Shown one piece after another: positions 27,802 through 37,616 of a DNA stretch of 64,000 nt. The notes under the pieces were generated by a model. It had not been told where the DNA came from and made no database searches. It saw only the letters and a program-made list of their open reading frames with translations. A program made the position numbers and the translations under genes. The DNA comes from CAXBNB01 sp049115735 (GTDB taxonomy: Bacteria > Bacteroidota > Bacteroidia > Cytophagales > Cyclobacteriaceae), in assembly GCA_049115735.1 (NCBI GenBank), contig JAGDZP010000040.1, positions 27,931 to 91,930 on the forward strand, in the 5' to 3' direction. The first letter of the stretch is position 1. Each line of letters opens with the position of its first letter.

Positions 27802-29712
27802 ATGAAAAAACAAATCACACTCAAATCGAGAAACTTGTGTATTAGCCTTTCACTTGTTTATCTAAGCTTTACGGGATTGGTTTATGCTCAAAAGGAAAGT
27901 GTCGCTCCTCAAAAACTAGATAACCCAATTACAGCAGAGTATTTATTAAAAAATATTCAAAAGCAATCACCTCGATTGGTGTTGAATAAGAAACTGGAAA
28001 AGAACCTTAAAAAAAAGCTGAAGACTGATCGGGTTATTCAGAATATGTATGAGGCTATTAAGCTGAATGCTGATGCAGTTTTTGAAAAATCAATAATCAA
28101 CCTTGATATTCCGATGGAGGAGAGGTCTCAAAACAACCAGCTGGATATCTCACGTGACATGCTCCACCGTATGTCGGCGCTTGGAATGGTGTACAGAATG
28201 GAGAAAGATCCCAGGGTACTGAATAGGATTAATGAAGAACTAATCGCCGTTTGTAATTTTCCGACCTGGTTTCCAAAGCATTTCCTTGATGTTGGGGAAA
28301 TGTCGCTGGCTGTTGCATTAGCCATTGATTGGGCAGCAGACGGGCTTCCTGAGTCAACGATAGATCTGGCAAAGAAATCATTGATAGAAAAAGGCATTAA
28401 ACCAAGCTGGCCGGAAGGTGGTGATCATTCTCATTGGGCATACGGCTCAAGCAATTGGAATCAGGTGTGTAATGGTGGTATGGTGGCGGCTTCATTGGCT
28501 GTTGCTGAGGTTGATCCTGAATTGGCTGCAAAAACAATCTATAGAGCAATAGATGGGATGGTTTATGCCTTGCATGAATATGGTCCTGATGGTGTTTACC
28601 CTGAAGGCGCAACCTACTGGGGCTATGGCACAGCCTTTTCAGTCATTACAGCCGCAATGTTTGAAAGTGCACTAGGAACTGATTTTGGAATGTTGGATTA
28701 TCCTGCGTTTAAAGAAAGTGCCGTCTTTAGGATGCTATCGAATGCTCCTTCAGGTTTGATGTACAACTTTGCAGACAGTGGGACCAAAAGAGGAAGAAAT
28801 GGAGATTTAACCTTGGCCTGGTTTGCATCAAAGACAGGCAATAAGACATTTTTTGAAGAGGATTATTTCCTAAAACCGCCGACGGAAATGGGTAAACTCT
28901 CCAGACACGCTGGCCCAGCTTTAGTATGGCTTGCTCAGTTTGAAGAGGAAGGCGAGGAGACTCTCCCTAGGGCCTGGACAGGCAATGGAGCAAATCCAGT
29001 CGTATTTTTTACAGGCGGTGATGACGATCCTCGTAACTATTATTTTGGAGGTAAAGGAGGTTTTGGTGCAGTGAACCATGGTAACATGGATGCTGGGTCC
29101 TTTGTATTTGAGTTGAATGGCGTGAGGTGGAGCGTTGATCCTGGTCGTACCAACTATGGCAGAATAGAAAGAACAGGTTTTAACCTTTGGGGTAGGTGTC
29201 AGGACTGTGATCGATGGAAGTTGATGAATAAGCACAATTTTGGACACTCTACACTTTCTATCAATAATAGGCTTCACATTGCCAAAGGGAAAGCTACAAT
29301 CACGGATTTTAAAGGTGGAGAAAACCCTGAGGTAACGATTGATATGTCACCGGTGTTTGAAGGACAGCTGGAAAGTGCTCAACGCCGATTTGTGAAGGAT
29401 AGCCCTGCTTCATTATTTATTGAGGACAAAGTAGAAATTTTGGAAAATACGAAATTGATTACCTGGCAGTTAATGACTTTGTCTGAGGTGGAAATTGTAG
29501 AAGGTGGAGCTATCCTGAGACAGGAAGGAAAGTCATTGAAAGTAGAAAACCTTTCACATCCCGAGTTGACCTTTTCTCTTATTTCACTGGATCCACCGCC
29601 GCATGAGCTGGACAATAATATAAAGGATTTGAAGAGACTAGAACTTCGAATACCTGCCTGGGTTCTAGCAGAGAATGAAGGAACTATTCAAATACGGCTT
29701 ACTGAAAACTGA
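27802..29712 (+). CDS. heparinase II/III-like lyase, group A copy 3
   Basis: A 636-residue third tandem copy. The signal peptide ends near LVYAQ (residue 30). Conserved positions are N218/N220 (SNWNQVCNGGM), Y272/Y275 (TYWGYGT) and H427 in NHGNMDAGSF, with CxxC as CQDCDRW. Two group-conserved spots differ from copies 1 and 2: WFPKHFLD replaces WNPxHFLD, and FADSG replaces FADC. These suggest subsite change rather than loss of activity, since the putative Asn, Tyr and His are intact. The GH gene's start codon follows its stop by one base. Confidence 0.85.
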   Translation: MKKQITLKSRNLCISLSLVYLSFTGLVYAQKESVAPQKLDNPITAEYLLKNIQKQSPRLVLNKKLEKNLKKKLKTDRVIQNMYEAIKLNADAVFEKSIINLDIPMEERSQNNQLDISRDMLHRMSALGMVYRMEKDPRVLNRINEELIAVCNFPTWFPKHFLDVGEMSLAVALAIDWAADGLPESTIDLAKKSLIEKGIKPSWPEGGDHSHWAYGSSNWNQVCNGGMVAASLAVAEVDPELAAKTIYRAIDGMVYALHEYGPDGVYPEGATYWGYGTAFSVITAAMFESALGTDFGMLDYPAFKESAVFRMLSNAPSGLMYNFADSGTKRGRNGDLTLAWFASKTGNKTFFEEDYFLKPPTEMGKLSRHAGPALVWLAQFEEEGEETLPRAWTGNGANPVVFFTGGDDDPRNYYFGGKGGFGAVNHGNMDAGSFVFELNGVRWSVDPGRTNYGRIERTGFNLWGRCQDCDRWKLMNKHNFGHSTLSINNRLHIAKGKATITDFKGGENPEVTIDMSPVFEGQLESAQRRFVKDSPASLFIEDKVEILENTKLITWQLMTLSEVEIVEGGAILRQEGKSLKVENLSHPELTFSLISLDPPPHELDNNIKDLKRLELRIPAWVLAENEGTIQIRLTEN

Positions 29713-29713
29713 A

Positions 29714-30748
29714 ATGAAGAAATCTTGCATTGGCTATGCTGTATTGGTAGGTCTTCAATTACTTATAGTTAATGGGTTGCAGGGGCAAACATTAACTGTA
29801 GAAGGTAATGCCTTTCTATTGAATGATAAGCCGTTTGACATGTGGGGAGTAAGAGTTGCTAGTGCCTCACAAAAAAATAAGTATACCAAAAGTTTAATCT
29901 CTAATCTTGACAGCTATAAATCCGCTGGGATAAACTCTATTTCCGTTTTCTTTCAAGGCTCAAGTGGTGGTTACTCTGAACCATTCTATGATAGTGGGCG
30001 GAAGATCAAAAATGCTGATTGGAAAAGAATGACTGAACTTATTGAGGCTTGTGCTGCTCTGGATATGGTAGTCATTGTGGGTATTTTTTATCAAAGAACG
30101 GTTAAAAACCCAGAGCTTAGCAAGCTTCAATCCGAAGAAGACATTAGAACAGCGGTACGCACTGTAGCTGAAAAATTAAAGCCTTACAAAAATGTCATTG
30201 TGAACATTGCCAACGAGCAGAATTCCAATCACTATAAAGCATTCGAGGCATTTGATTTTAACAATCCTCAAAACATTATTAGCCTTTGCCAGGAGGTAAA
30301 AAGTGTGGACCCAAGTAGAATAGTTGGCGGTGGTGGATACACCGATAACCTGAATGTGATTATTGGAAAGTCTGAGTTTGTGGATGTGCTTCTTTTTGAT
30401 ACTTTTTCCGAAGACATAGAAAACGATCAGGACAGTGGATGGCACTACGATTATTTCAGGGCAGAAGGTGTGCGTGACAAGCCGATAGTTAATGTAGAAC
30501 TTTTCGGCGGCTGGACAAGAAAGTTTATGCCACAAGGGGTGTATACGGATGAAGGCAAGTCAATTCATTTCAAAGAAATTAATGCTGCTAAGAAAAGACC
30601 GGGATTGTATGTCCATTTGCATTCCAATCCATGGTATCAGGGCGTTGCTCAGGATATCCCTAACAGATTTGACCTGGGAGGTGATGGAACAAGCGTTAAT
30701 CCGGGAGTAAAGTGGTATTTTGATGAAATACAAAATCAGAAAAAATGA
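29714..30748 (+). CDS. exported clan GH-A-like glycoside hydrolase
   Basis: From ATG 29714 (an upstream in-frame ATG at 29675 lies inside the previous gene) the protein has 344 residues and a signal peptide ending near GLQGQ. It reads as a TIM-barrel hydrolase of clan GH-A, closest by pattern to GH5-like enzymes. The acid/base is probably E168 in VIVNIANEQNS, and the nucleophile E262 in PIVNVELFGGW. The N-terminal LLNDKPFDMWGVRVAS matches the usual first strand. Specificity is unknown. It would complement the lyases by cutting neutral-sugar bonds. It overlaps the next PL8 gene by 4 bases (ATGA). Confidence 0.72.
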   Translation: MKKSCIGYAVLVGLQLLIVNGLQGQTLTVEGNAFLLNDKPFDMWGVRVASASQKNKYTKSLISNLDSYKSAGINSISVFFQGSSGGYSEPFYDSGRKIKNADWKRMTELIEACAALDMVVIVGIFYQRTVKNPELSKLQSEEDIRTAVRTVAEKLKPYKNVIVNIANEQNSNHYKAFEAFDFNNPQNIISLCQEVKSVDPSRIVGGGGYTDNLNVIIGKSEFVDVLLFDTFSEDIENDQDSGWHYDYFRAEGVRDKPIVNVELFGGWTRKFMPQGVYTDEGKSIHFKEINAAKKRPGLYVHLHSNPWYQGVAQDIPNRFDLGGDGTSVNPGVKWYFDEIQNQKK

Positions 30749-33435
30749 ATATCAAAAGGTCATTATATGCTCTTATATTTTCATTAACCCTAATCGGTTT
30801 TTGCCATGGCCAAAGTGACATCCAAAAAATAAAAGTTAGAATTGTAAATGAACTTCTTGAACAGGAATTAGATGATGATAAAATCTCCACATTGATCAAT
30901 CAGATCAGTAGTGATGGCTCCTGGTCAGACATTAATTATGAAGACCTGTCATTAACGGGCTATCAAAACCGCATCCATGTTTCAAACCTACTACTCCTTA
31001 GTAAGGCTTACAGCAACCCGACCTCCAGTTTCTTTGAAAATGTAGATATTAAGAAGGCTTTTTTGCTGGCCATTGATTTTTGGATAAAACATGATTTTAT
31101 AGCTGCCAATTGGCATACCAATGAAATTGCAAATCCCAGAAATTGGACGGGCATTCTTTTGTTGATGGAAAATGTGCTGAGTGAAGAGCAAATGCTGGCC
31201 TTAGTTGACATGGCTGGTCGAGCCAATTTTGATTCCTGGGGAGCACGCCCGGGAGGTGATCAAATTAAAATTGCCGGCATAGCTGCGGAGTTAGCTGTAT
31301 TTAGAGAAGATGAACAAACTCTGAATCGTGCTGTTGAGGTCATGGCCAATGAAGTTCAAATCTCTTCAGGAAATGGGATTAAACCTGATTTTTCATTTCA
31401 TCATAGGGTAGATCGTGTTACATCAATACTTGCCTACGGTACAGGTTATGCGGCAGCCTTTGCCAATTGGGCTGTAAGGCTCGCAGATACGAAATATCGT
31501 TTCTCTGAGAGGTCTACAAAGTTGCTCGTAGACTTCTATTTAGATGGAATTTGTAAATCCATGGTTCATGGTATATATAAAGACCCTGGTGCAATGAACA
31601 GAGGTGTTTCAAGGAAAGGCTATCTCAAATCTTCAAGTACTAAGATCGCCCTGGACCTGATGAGAGCGACGGATTATAGAAAAGATGAAATACAGAATAT
31701 ATTGAAAGTTAGTAAAGGTGAGCAAGGGACAAGGCTCAGTTCAAATCGCTTTTTTTGGCATTCCGAATATCACAGCCATCAACGACCAGATTATTTCACC
31801 TCTGTTAGAATGTATGCCGATCGAAACCACAATATGGAATATCCGCATAACAAGGAATCCCTAAAGATGCATCACATGGCCGATGGGGCAAATTTTATCT
31901 CTAAAACGGGCCAGGAATATTATGATATATTTCCAGTTTGGGATTGGCAGAAAATCCCGGGAACAACAGTTGTACAAAAGCCGGAGCTATCTTCCCATAA
32001 CCAAATTGTTAAATGGGGGAAGACCGATTTTGTTGGAGGATTGACCGATGGCATTTATGGTGCGTCTGTTTTTGATTTTGACAGTCCACATGACGAGCTA
32101 GTAGCTCGCAAATCCTGGTTTTTCTTTGACAAGGAACATGTTTGCCTTGGGGCTGGGATAAATTCAAATGCTGGAAGTCAGGTAGTAACTACTTTGAATC
32201 AGAGCCTTATGACTGATGAGGTGTTTGTTAGGTCGGGCAATAAAAAGTCAAAGCTCAAAAAAGGAGAGCACTCACTGAAAGAAGTTTCATGGGTGCATGA
32301 TGGTACTTTTGCCTATATATTTCCTGAACCAATTGATATTTCAATAAGAAATCGAATGCACAAGGGTCGCTGGCAGGATATCAACAAACAAGCTTCTCAT
32401 GCTGATAAAGACCCTGTTGAAAAAGAACTCTTCTGTGCCTGGATAGACCATGGAGTGAGTCCGAAAAATGCATCTTACCAATATATTGTCAGACCTACAG
32501 AATCAGTAGGAGACCTAGACAAGTCAATCGGACTTAACGAGATTGTTGTTTTGTATAATAGTACTCATATCCAGGCAGTGCAACATCGAGGTTTAGATTT
32601 GACCCAGATTGTATTTTACAAGCCTGGCAAAATCACATTGGGTAATGGAGTTGAATTGTCAGTTGCTCAACCCGGTCTCGTGATGGTAGAGAGCTCTGGA
32701 AACGGTATTTCCAAGATGTCAATAGCCGATCCCACAAGAAAATTGAAATCATTCAAATTGGAAATTAAACCTAAATTCAAAGGCAAAAGCAATTTTGACA
32801 TAATGCTTCCAAAGGATGGAAACGCTGGGAAAAGTATTGTCATAGATGAGAGTACAGATTTAAACAAATTGTTGGCCTCTGATCTGCTACCTGAGAATGT
32901 AGAGAAGTCAGAAAGTCAACAAGGCATTAGGCGGCATTATATCGGTGAAAGATATGGAGGAGGTGTCATCATTTGGCTTGATGAAAATAGTGAGCATGGC
33001 ATAATTGCCGCTACTACAGACAGCCATGCGTCTGTCCAATGGAAAAATGGATTTGCCAAAGATATTGAACATTTCAGCGATAGGGGTGATAGAGTGACTA
33101 ACGCTCGTGGAGATGGAATAGGTGCAGGAGAAATGAATACCATGATTGTGGTTGCTCAACAAACCAGAGACAGGTTCAATGGAAATTTCGCAGCGAAAGT
33201 CTGTGTGGATTCCAAACAAGGAGGATATGGGGATTGGTATTTACCTTCCAAGGCAGAACTAGGATTAATGCATGAATTCAAGGAAGAAATTGGAGGATTT
33301 GTTAGTACCAACTACTGGAGTTCAACAGAGTATAATGTTGGTTTCGTCTGGGGTTTGGGATTCAAAGGTTATAAAAGCGAATATACTTTCAACAAGGGCA
33401 GCAGAGTAGCTGTACGATGTGCCAGAAAGTTTTAA
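30745..33435 (+). CDS. divergent PL8-like lyase fused to DUF1566/Lcl-like domain
   Basis: An 896-residue exported protein (signal to about Gly22). Residues about 25-710 are PL8-like: NWHTNEIA (122-129), SFHHRVD at 217-223, Y231, R286-x3-R290 and WDWQKIPGTT. Aligned without gaps to the PL8 gene at 21838, the catalytic Asn is replaced by Asp172 (RPGGDQIK) and the catalytic His column falls on Arg221, with H219/H220 just before it. Residues about 728-896 form a second domain of the DUF1566/Lcl_C type: GGGVIIWLDE, GYGDWYLPSKAEL, NYWSSTEYN and terminal VRCARKF. That domain may bind glycan or surface polymers. Neither the other two PL8s nor any neighbour has it. Confidence 0.8.
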   Translation: MNIKRSLYALIFSLTLIGFCHGQSDIQKIKVRIVNELLEQELDDDKISTLINQISSDGSWSDINYEDLSLTGYQNRIHVSNLLLLSKAYSNPTSSFFENVDIKKAFLLAIDFWIKHDFIAANWHTNEIANPRNWTGILLLMENVLSEEQMLALVDMAGRANFDSWGARPGGDQIKIAGIAAELAVFREDEQTLNRAVEVMANEVQISSGNGIKPDFSFHHRVDRVTSILAYGTGYAAAFANWAVRLADTKYRFSERSTKLLVDFYLDGICKSMVHGIYKDPGAMNRGVSRKGYLKSSSTKIALDLMRATDYRKDEIQNILKVSKGEQGTRLSSNRFFWHSEYHSHQRPDYFTSVRMYADRNHNMEYPHNKESLKMHHMADGANFISKTGQEYYDIFPVWDWQKIPGTTVVQKPELSSHNQIVKWGKTDFVGGLTDGIYGASVFDFDSPHDELVARKSWFFFDKEHVCLGAGINSNAGSQVVTTLNQSLMTDEVFVRSGNKKSKLKKGEHSLKEVSWVHDGTFAYIFPEPIDISIRNRMHKGRWQDINKQASHADKDPVEKELFCAWIDHGVSPKNASYQYIVRPTESVGDLDKSIGLNEIVVLYNSTHIQAVQHRGLDLTQIVFYKPGKITLGNGVELSVAQPGLVMVESSGNGISKMSIADPTRKLKSFKLEIKPKFKGKSNFDIMLPKDGNAGKSIVIDESTDLNKLLASDLLPENVEKSESQQGIRRHYIGERYGGGVIIWLDENSEHGIIAATTDSHASVQWKNGFAKDIEHFSDRGDRVTNARGDGIGAGEMNTMIVVAQQTRDRFNGNFAAKVCVDSKQGGYGDWYLPSKAELGLMHEFKEEIGGFVSTNYWSSTEYNVGFVWGLGFKGYKSEYTFNKGSRVAVRCARKF

Positions 33436-33457
33436 GAAATAATAAGTCACAAGAATT

Positions 33458-35680
33458 ATGAAAAAGAACGGTCAATTATTATCAATCATTTTATTTCTAG
33501 GCCTCTTTCAGTCAGTTTTAGCACAAGATCCTGACATTGAAATAATCAAGAAAAGGGTAGTCTCTGAGCTTATGAAGCCTGAGGTAGATGATGCTGAAGT
33601 TACTCAATTAGTAGCTTCAATTAAAGAAGACGGAACCTGGCCGGGAATTGATTATGAAAATGTATCCAGGGAGGGTTTTGAGCACCGAAACCATAGTGGT
33701 AACATGGTTACTCTTGCTCGGGCCTATAAGACTAAATCCTCTAAACACTATAGGAAGAAAAAGGTAAAATCAACCATCAATCTTGCTTTGAAGAATTGGG
33801 TGAAAAATGATTATTTCTGCGACAACTGGTGGCACAACCAAATTGGAACTACAAATAGTTTGGTAACCCTGATGATGCTTGTTGGAGATGAATTAGACCA
33901 AACTTTGGTTGATAAGGCTCAGCCGATTATTGGTAGAGCGCATACCGAAGCACCAGGTGCAAGACCAGGGGGAGATCGTATTAAGATTGCAGGTATTCAG
34001 GCAAAGAATAGCCTTTTCATTGGTGATGATGAGAAGTTCAATGAAATAGTAAGAATTATTGAAGGGGAAATCAAATTCTCAAAATGGGTTGGTGCCAAAT
34101 ATGGCTATGGTTTTAGATTTATTCCAACTGGATTCGCTAACCGAGAGATGGGTGGTCGAGGAATTCAATACGATAATAGTTTTCATCACAGAGTTGATGG
34201 GGTTAACAACACATTGTCTTACGGTCTGAGTTATGCAAAAGCTTTTGCCGAGTGGGCAGATTATACAGCTGGGACCAAGTTCAGATTCTCCGACGATAAG
34301 ATGGCAGGACTGATTGACTACTTCCTGGATGGAGTTTGTAAGACAGCCGTATTTGGTAAATACCCGGATGCCGGTGCTAAAAATAGAAGCATTAGTCGAG
34401 AAGGTGCTTTGAAAGCCTATAGTGCTGACTTGCCCAGCAAGCTGTTGAAGGTTTCAGACTACAGAAAAGAAGAGCTGCAAGAGATTATTGATATCAGAAC
34501 AAAGGATAAGAAACCAACCCTTTCACATGCTACATATTACTGGCATTCAGAGCATTTCACCGTTCAGCGACCTGAATGGTTTGCATCGGTAAGAATGTAC
34601 TCCACACGCACACACAATATGGAGCAACCATACAACAGTGAAGGTTTTTTTAATCACCATAGAGGAGATGGTACTAACCATATTTCCGTTTCAGGTGATG
34701 AATACAAGGAGATGGCCACCGTATTTGATTATCAGAAAATACCCGGGACAACAGTAATGCAGAAAGCAGAGATGCCATCTTCGAAAGAGTTGCAAAAACT
34801 GGGACTCACTAAGTTTGTTGGTGCTGCTACTGATGGAAAATATGGAACGGCATCTTTTGACTTTAGAAGTCCACATGATCCTTTAATAGCCCGTAAGTCA
34901 TGGTTCTTTTTTGATGATGAATATGTTTGTCTGGGAGCAGGAATTTCAGGCAAGGACAAAGACCTATCGGTGGCCACAACACTGAACCAGTGCTTGCTCA
35001 GGAGTGATGTAACTATTTCATCTGGAGGAAACAACTCGGTTGTTAATAAAGGTGATAAGCCGGTAGAGAAGACAGACTGGATTCACCATGATAATGTTGG
35101 TTATGTATTTCCAAACCCAACCACTATAAACATCAAAAATAATGCAGCTAAAGGATCTTGGTGGAGAATAAACAGACAGACGGATTCCCCGAAGGATGAA
35201 ATAGAGTTGGATGTTTTTACAGCCTGGATAGACCATGGAAAAAGACCAAGTGAACAGACCTATGAATACATTGTTGTTCCTGCTAGTTCTGTTGAAGATT
35301 TGAAGCAAGGCACTTCAAAAAACAACATTACGATTTTGGCCAATACACCTGATGTTCAAGCTGTTAAGCATACTGGCCTGGGGATGTGTGAAGCAGTGTT
35401 TTATAGGGCACGTGAGGTTAAAATGAGCGCAAATATCAAGATTGTCAGCCAAAGTCCATCAATAGTAATCCTGAAGACAAATAACGGCACTATTTCAGAG
35501 ATCACTGTCTCTGATCCCAATAGGGAATTGAATAAATTGCTACTGTCAATTTCGGCCAAAATCGACAGTAGTGGAGAAGGCTATCAGGCCTTTTGGAATG
35601 ATAAGGAAAAAATGACTGAAATGCTTATTGATTTGCCCAAGGGCCAATATGCAGGTCAAAGTGTGACAATAAAACTTTAG
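33458..35680 (+). CDS. divergent PL8-like lyase
   Basis: A 740-residue exported protein (signal ends at SVLAQ, about residue 23), paralogous to the PL8 part of the previous gene but without the C-terminal DUF1566-like domain. It shares the altered active-site text: Asp173 (RPGGDRIK) where PL8 has Asn, SFHHRVDG at 241-248, Y255 and R310-x3-R314. It also carries a roughly 23-residue insertion before the HHR motif (about 210-236, glycine and aromatic rich), which may reshape the cleft. The C-terminus LPKGQYAGQSVTIKL resembles that of the PL8 gene at 21838. It is 22 bases after the previous gene and 4 bases before the group B pair. Confidence 0.82.
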   Translation: MKKNGQLLSIILFLGLFQSVLAQDPDIEIIKKRVVSELMKPEVDDAEVTQLVASIKEDGTWPGIDYENVSREGFEHRNHSGNMVTLARAYKTKSSKHYRKKKVKSTINLALKNWVKNDYFCDNWWHNQIGTTNSLVTLMMLVGDELDQTLVDKAQPIIGRAHTEAPGARPGGDRIKIAGIQAKNSLFIGDDEKFNEIVRIIEGEIKFSKWVGAKYGYGFRFIPTGFANREMGGRGIQYDNSFHHRVDGVNNTLSYGLSYAKAFAEWADYTAGTKFRFSDDKMAGLIDYFLDGVCKTAVFGKYPDAGAKNRSISREGALKAYSADLPSKLLKVSDYRKEELQEIIDIRTKDKKPTLSHATYYWHSEHFTVQRPEWFASVRMYSTRTHNMEQPYNSEGFFNHHRGDGTNHISVSGDEYKEMATVFDYQKIPGTTVMQKAEMPSSKELQKLGLTKFVGAATDGKYGTASFDFRSPHDPLIARKSWFFFDDEYVCLGAGISGKDKDLSVATTLNQCLLRSDVTISSGGNNSVVNKGDKPVEKTDWIHHDNVGYVFPNPTTINIKNNAAKGSWWRINRQTDSPKDEIELDVFTAWIDHGKRPSEQTYEYIVVPASSVEDLKQGTSKNNITILANTPDVQAVKHTGLGMCEAVFYRAREVKMSANIKIVSQSPSIVILKTNNGTISEITVSDPNRELNKLLLSISAKIDSSGEGYQAFWNDKEKMTEMLIDLPKGQYAGQSVTIKL

Positions 35681-35684
35681 TAAA

Positions 35685-37574
35685 ATGACAAAGACAATTA
35701 GATACAGTTGGAGCTCATTATTCAACTTATTGTTGGTTGCCCTAGTCTGCACAGTAATCTCATGTGGTACAGAAGATGCTCCAACAGTTGACCTATCCGA
35801 AGCTGGACACCCGCGATTACTTCTTTTGAAGGGAGAGGAGGAGCAGATTCAGGAGATGATTGATTCTGATGGTGTTTGGAAGAAAGTACATTTCGCCATC
35901 ATTGAAAAAAGCACGGATTTGGTTGGTGATCCGGTGCTGGAAAGAAAAATGATTGGGAGAAGACTTTTAAGTACCTCCAGGGAAGCGCTGAAAAGAATAT
36001 TTTTCCTTTCATACTCCTATCGAATGACCGGTAATGAGAGTTACCTGAAGCGGGCAGAAAAAGAGATTATTGCTGTGTGTAGGTTCAGCGATTGGAATCC
36101 GTCCCATTTTCTGGATGTAGCCGAAATGACCATGGCAGTAGCCATTGGCTATGACTGGTTGTTTGAGGATTTGTCAGAGACCGCAAGAATAGAAGCCAAA
36201 AGTGCGATATTGACCAAAGGGATAAATGAATCCAAGGCAGGTAACAATTGGTGGTTGACTTCTGAAAACAACTGGAATCAGGTATGTAATGCGGGAATAG
36301 CCTTTGGTGCTTTAGCCATTCAGGAAGATTATCCGGAGGTAGCCACAGAGATAATTAGTCGGGCTATTCAATCATTACCCATGGCCATGGAAGCCTACCA
36401 ACCAGATGGTGTTTATCCGGAGGGATACGGCTATTGGGGCTATGGTACTGGATTTAATATATTGTATCTAAGTGCTGTAGAAAAAGCGCTAAATGATGAC
36501 GGTGGATTAAGCGCCACGGAGGGTTTTATTGATACTGGTCATTTTCTAAAACACATGATTACGCCTACTGGAGGCAACTTTACCTGGGCTGATTGTGGAA
36601 CTGGCACCAACCTAAAGCCTGCAATGTTCTGGTTTGCCGAAAAGACTAATGATCCTTCAATACTATGGTCTGAAAAGAGATTTTTTGATCAAACTAATTT
36701 TGATAGCTTCAAAGGAATTCGGGATTTACCTGCCTTAATGGTTTGGGGAAAGAACATTCCTTTGAATAGTATTCCCGAGCCAGAAGAAAAGTTTTGGACA
36801 GGGCAGGGGCCCAATCCGGTGGCGATGATGCGCTCCAGTTGGACTGATTCAAAAGCAGTTTATATGGGCTTCAAAGTGGGATCTCCTTCTGTAAATCATG
36901 GTCATATGGACATTGGTTCCTTTGTCATGGAAGCCGACGGAGTACGTTGGGCAACTGATTTAGGAAGTCAGAATTATGAGTCCCTGGAATCACTTGGCAT
37001 GAAGATTTTTGGCAAAGGTCAGGATGCCGAGCGTTGGACAATCTTTAGAATGAATACTTTTTCTCATAATGTTTTGATCGTAGATGGAGAACAACAGAGA
37101 GTTGATGGATATGCCCAAATTGATAAGCACTCTGATCAGGAAGATTTCATGTATTCAATTTCTGATATTTCATCTGTGTATAATGGACAGCTAAAAAGTG
37201 TTAGTCGCGGCGTTGCGCTTAAGGACTTAAAATATGCCATCATAAGAGATGAGTTTGAAACCATGAATAAAACCACAACTATTCGCTGGAACATGGTGAC
37301 TTACTCTAATGTTGAGCTTGGAGATAATGAAGCAACACTGATTGATGGAGGTAAAGTGCTAAAGCTAAAAGTTCAGGGCCCTGACAATATTGAAATGAAG
37401 ACATGGAGCACGGCACCTACCAATAACTACGATGCAGAAAACCCAGGCACCATCATGGTGGGTTTTGAGTGCGAAGTGCCATCCAACACAGTGGATTCGT
37501 TTGAAGTGATTTTAACACCACAGGATGTTGAATTGGAGGCTGCTTTTCTTGATAGGTCTCTGGCAGAATGGTAG
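35685..37574 (+). CDS. heparinase II/III-like lipoprotein, group B copy 1
   Basis: A 629-residue lipoprotein (lipobox VISC, Cys27). The toroid (about 40-360) and beta-sandwich (about 370-629) follow the same plan as group A, with shared FSDWNPSHFLDVAEM (134-148), NNWNQVCNAG (195-204) and YPEGYGYWGYGT (244-255). The beta-domain motif is NHGHMDIGSF (404-413), and the position of the group A CxxC reads GQDAERW, so no cysteine pair is present. Candidate catalytic residues are N196/N198, Y250/Y253 and H405/H407. Membrane anchoring sets it apart from group A. It is nearly identical to the next gene over long stretches. Confidence 0.85.
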   Translation: MTKTIRYSWSSLFNLLLVALVCTVISCGTEDAPTVDLSEAGHPRLLLLKGEEEQIQEMIDSDGVWKKVHFAIIEKSTDLVGDPVLERKMIGRRLLSTSREALKRIFFLSYSYRMTGNESYLKRAEKEIIAVCRFSDWNPSHFLDVAEMTMAVAIGYDWLFEDLSETARIEAKSAILTKGINESKAGNNWWLTSENNWNQVCNAGIAFGALAIQEDYPEVATEIISRAIQSLPMAMEAYQPDGVYPEGYGYWGYGTGFNILYLSAVEKALNDDGGLSATEGFIDTGHFLKHMITPTGGNFTWADCGTGTNLKPAMFWFAEKTNDPSILWSEKRFFDQTNFDSFKGIRDLPALMVWGKNIPLNSIPEPEEKFWTGQGPNPVAMMRSSWTDSKAVYMGFKVGSPSVNHGHMDIGSFVMEADGVRWATDLGSQNYESLESLGMKIFGKGQDAERWTIFRMNTFSHNVLIVDGEQQRVDGYAQIDKHSDQEDFMYSISDISSVYNGQLKSVSRGVALKDLKYAIIRDEFETMNKTTTIRWNMVTYSNVELGDNEATLIDGGKVLKLKVQGPDNIEMKTWSTAPTNNYDAENPGTIMVGFECEVPSNTVDSFEVILTPQDVELEAAFLDRSLAEW

Positions 37575-37616
37575 ATGATTTATTAACAGTAAACCAAGTA
37601 AATCAGTTTGATTCGA

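Noticed and set aside
28397..28612. Antisense frame opposite group A copy 3, as an example of many frames opposite the lyase genes
   Set aside because: No domain, signal or ribosome site; they appear to be frame shadows of the strongly biased coding strand.
29675..29713. Upstream ATG for the GH-A-like gene
   Set aside because: It lies inside the preceding lyase gene, and the ATG at 29714 directly opens the signal peptide.
37608..37616. TTG start for group B copy 2
   Set aside because: The ATG three codons later gives the normal lipoprotein signal, as in copies 1 and 3.
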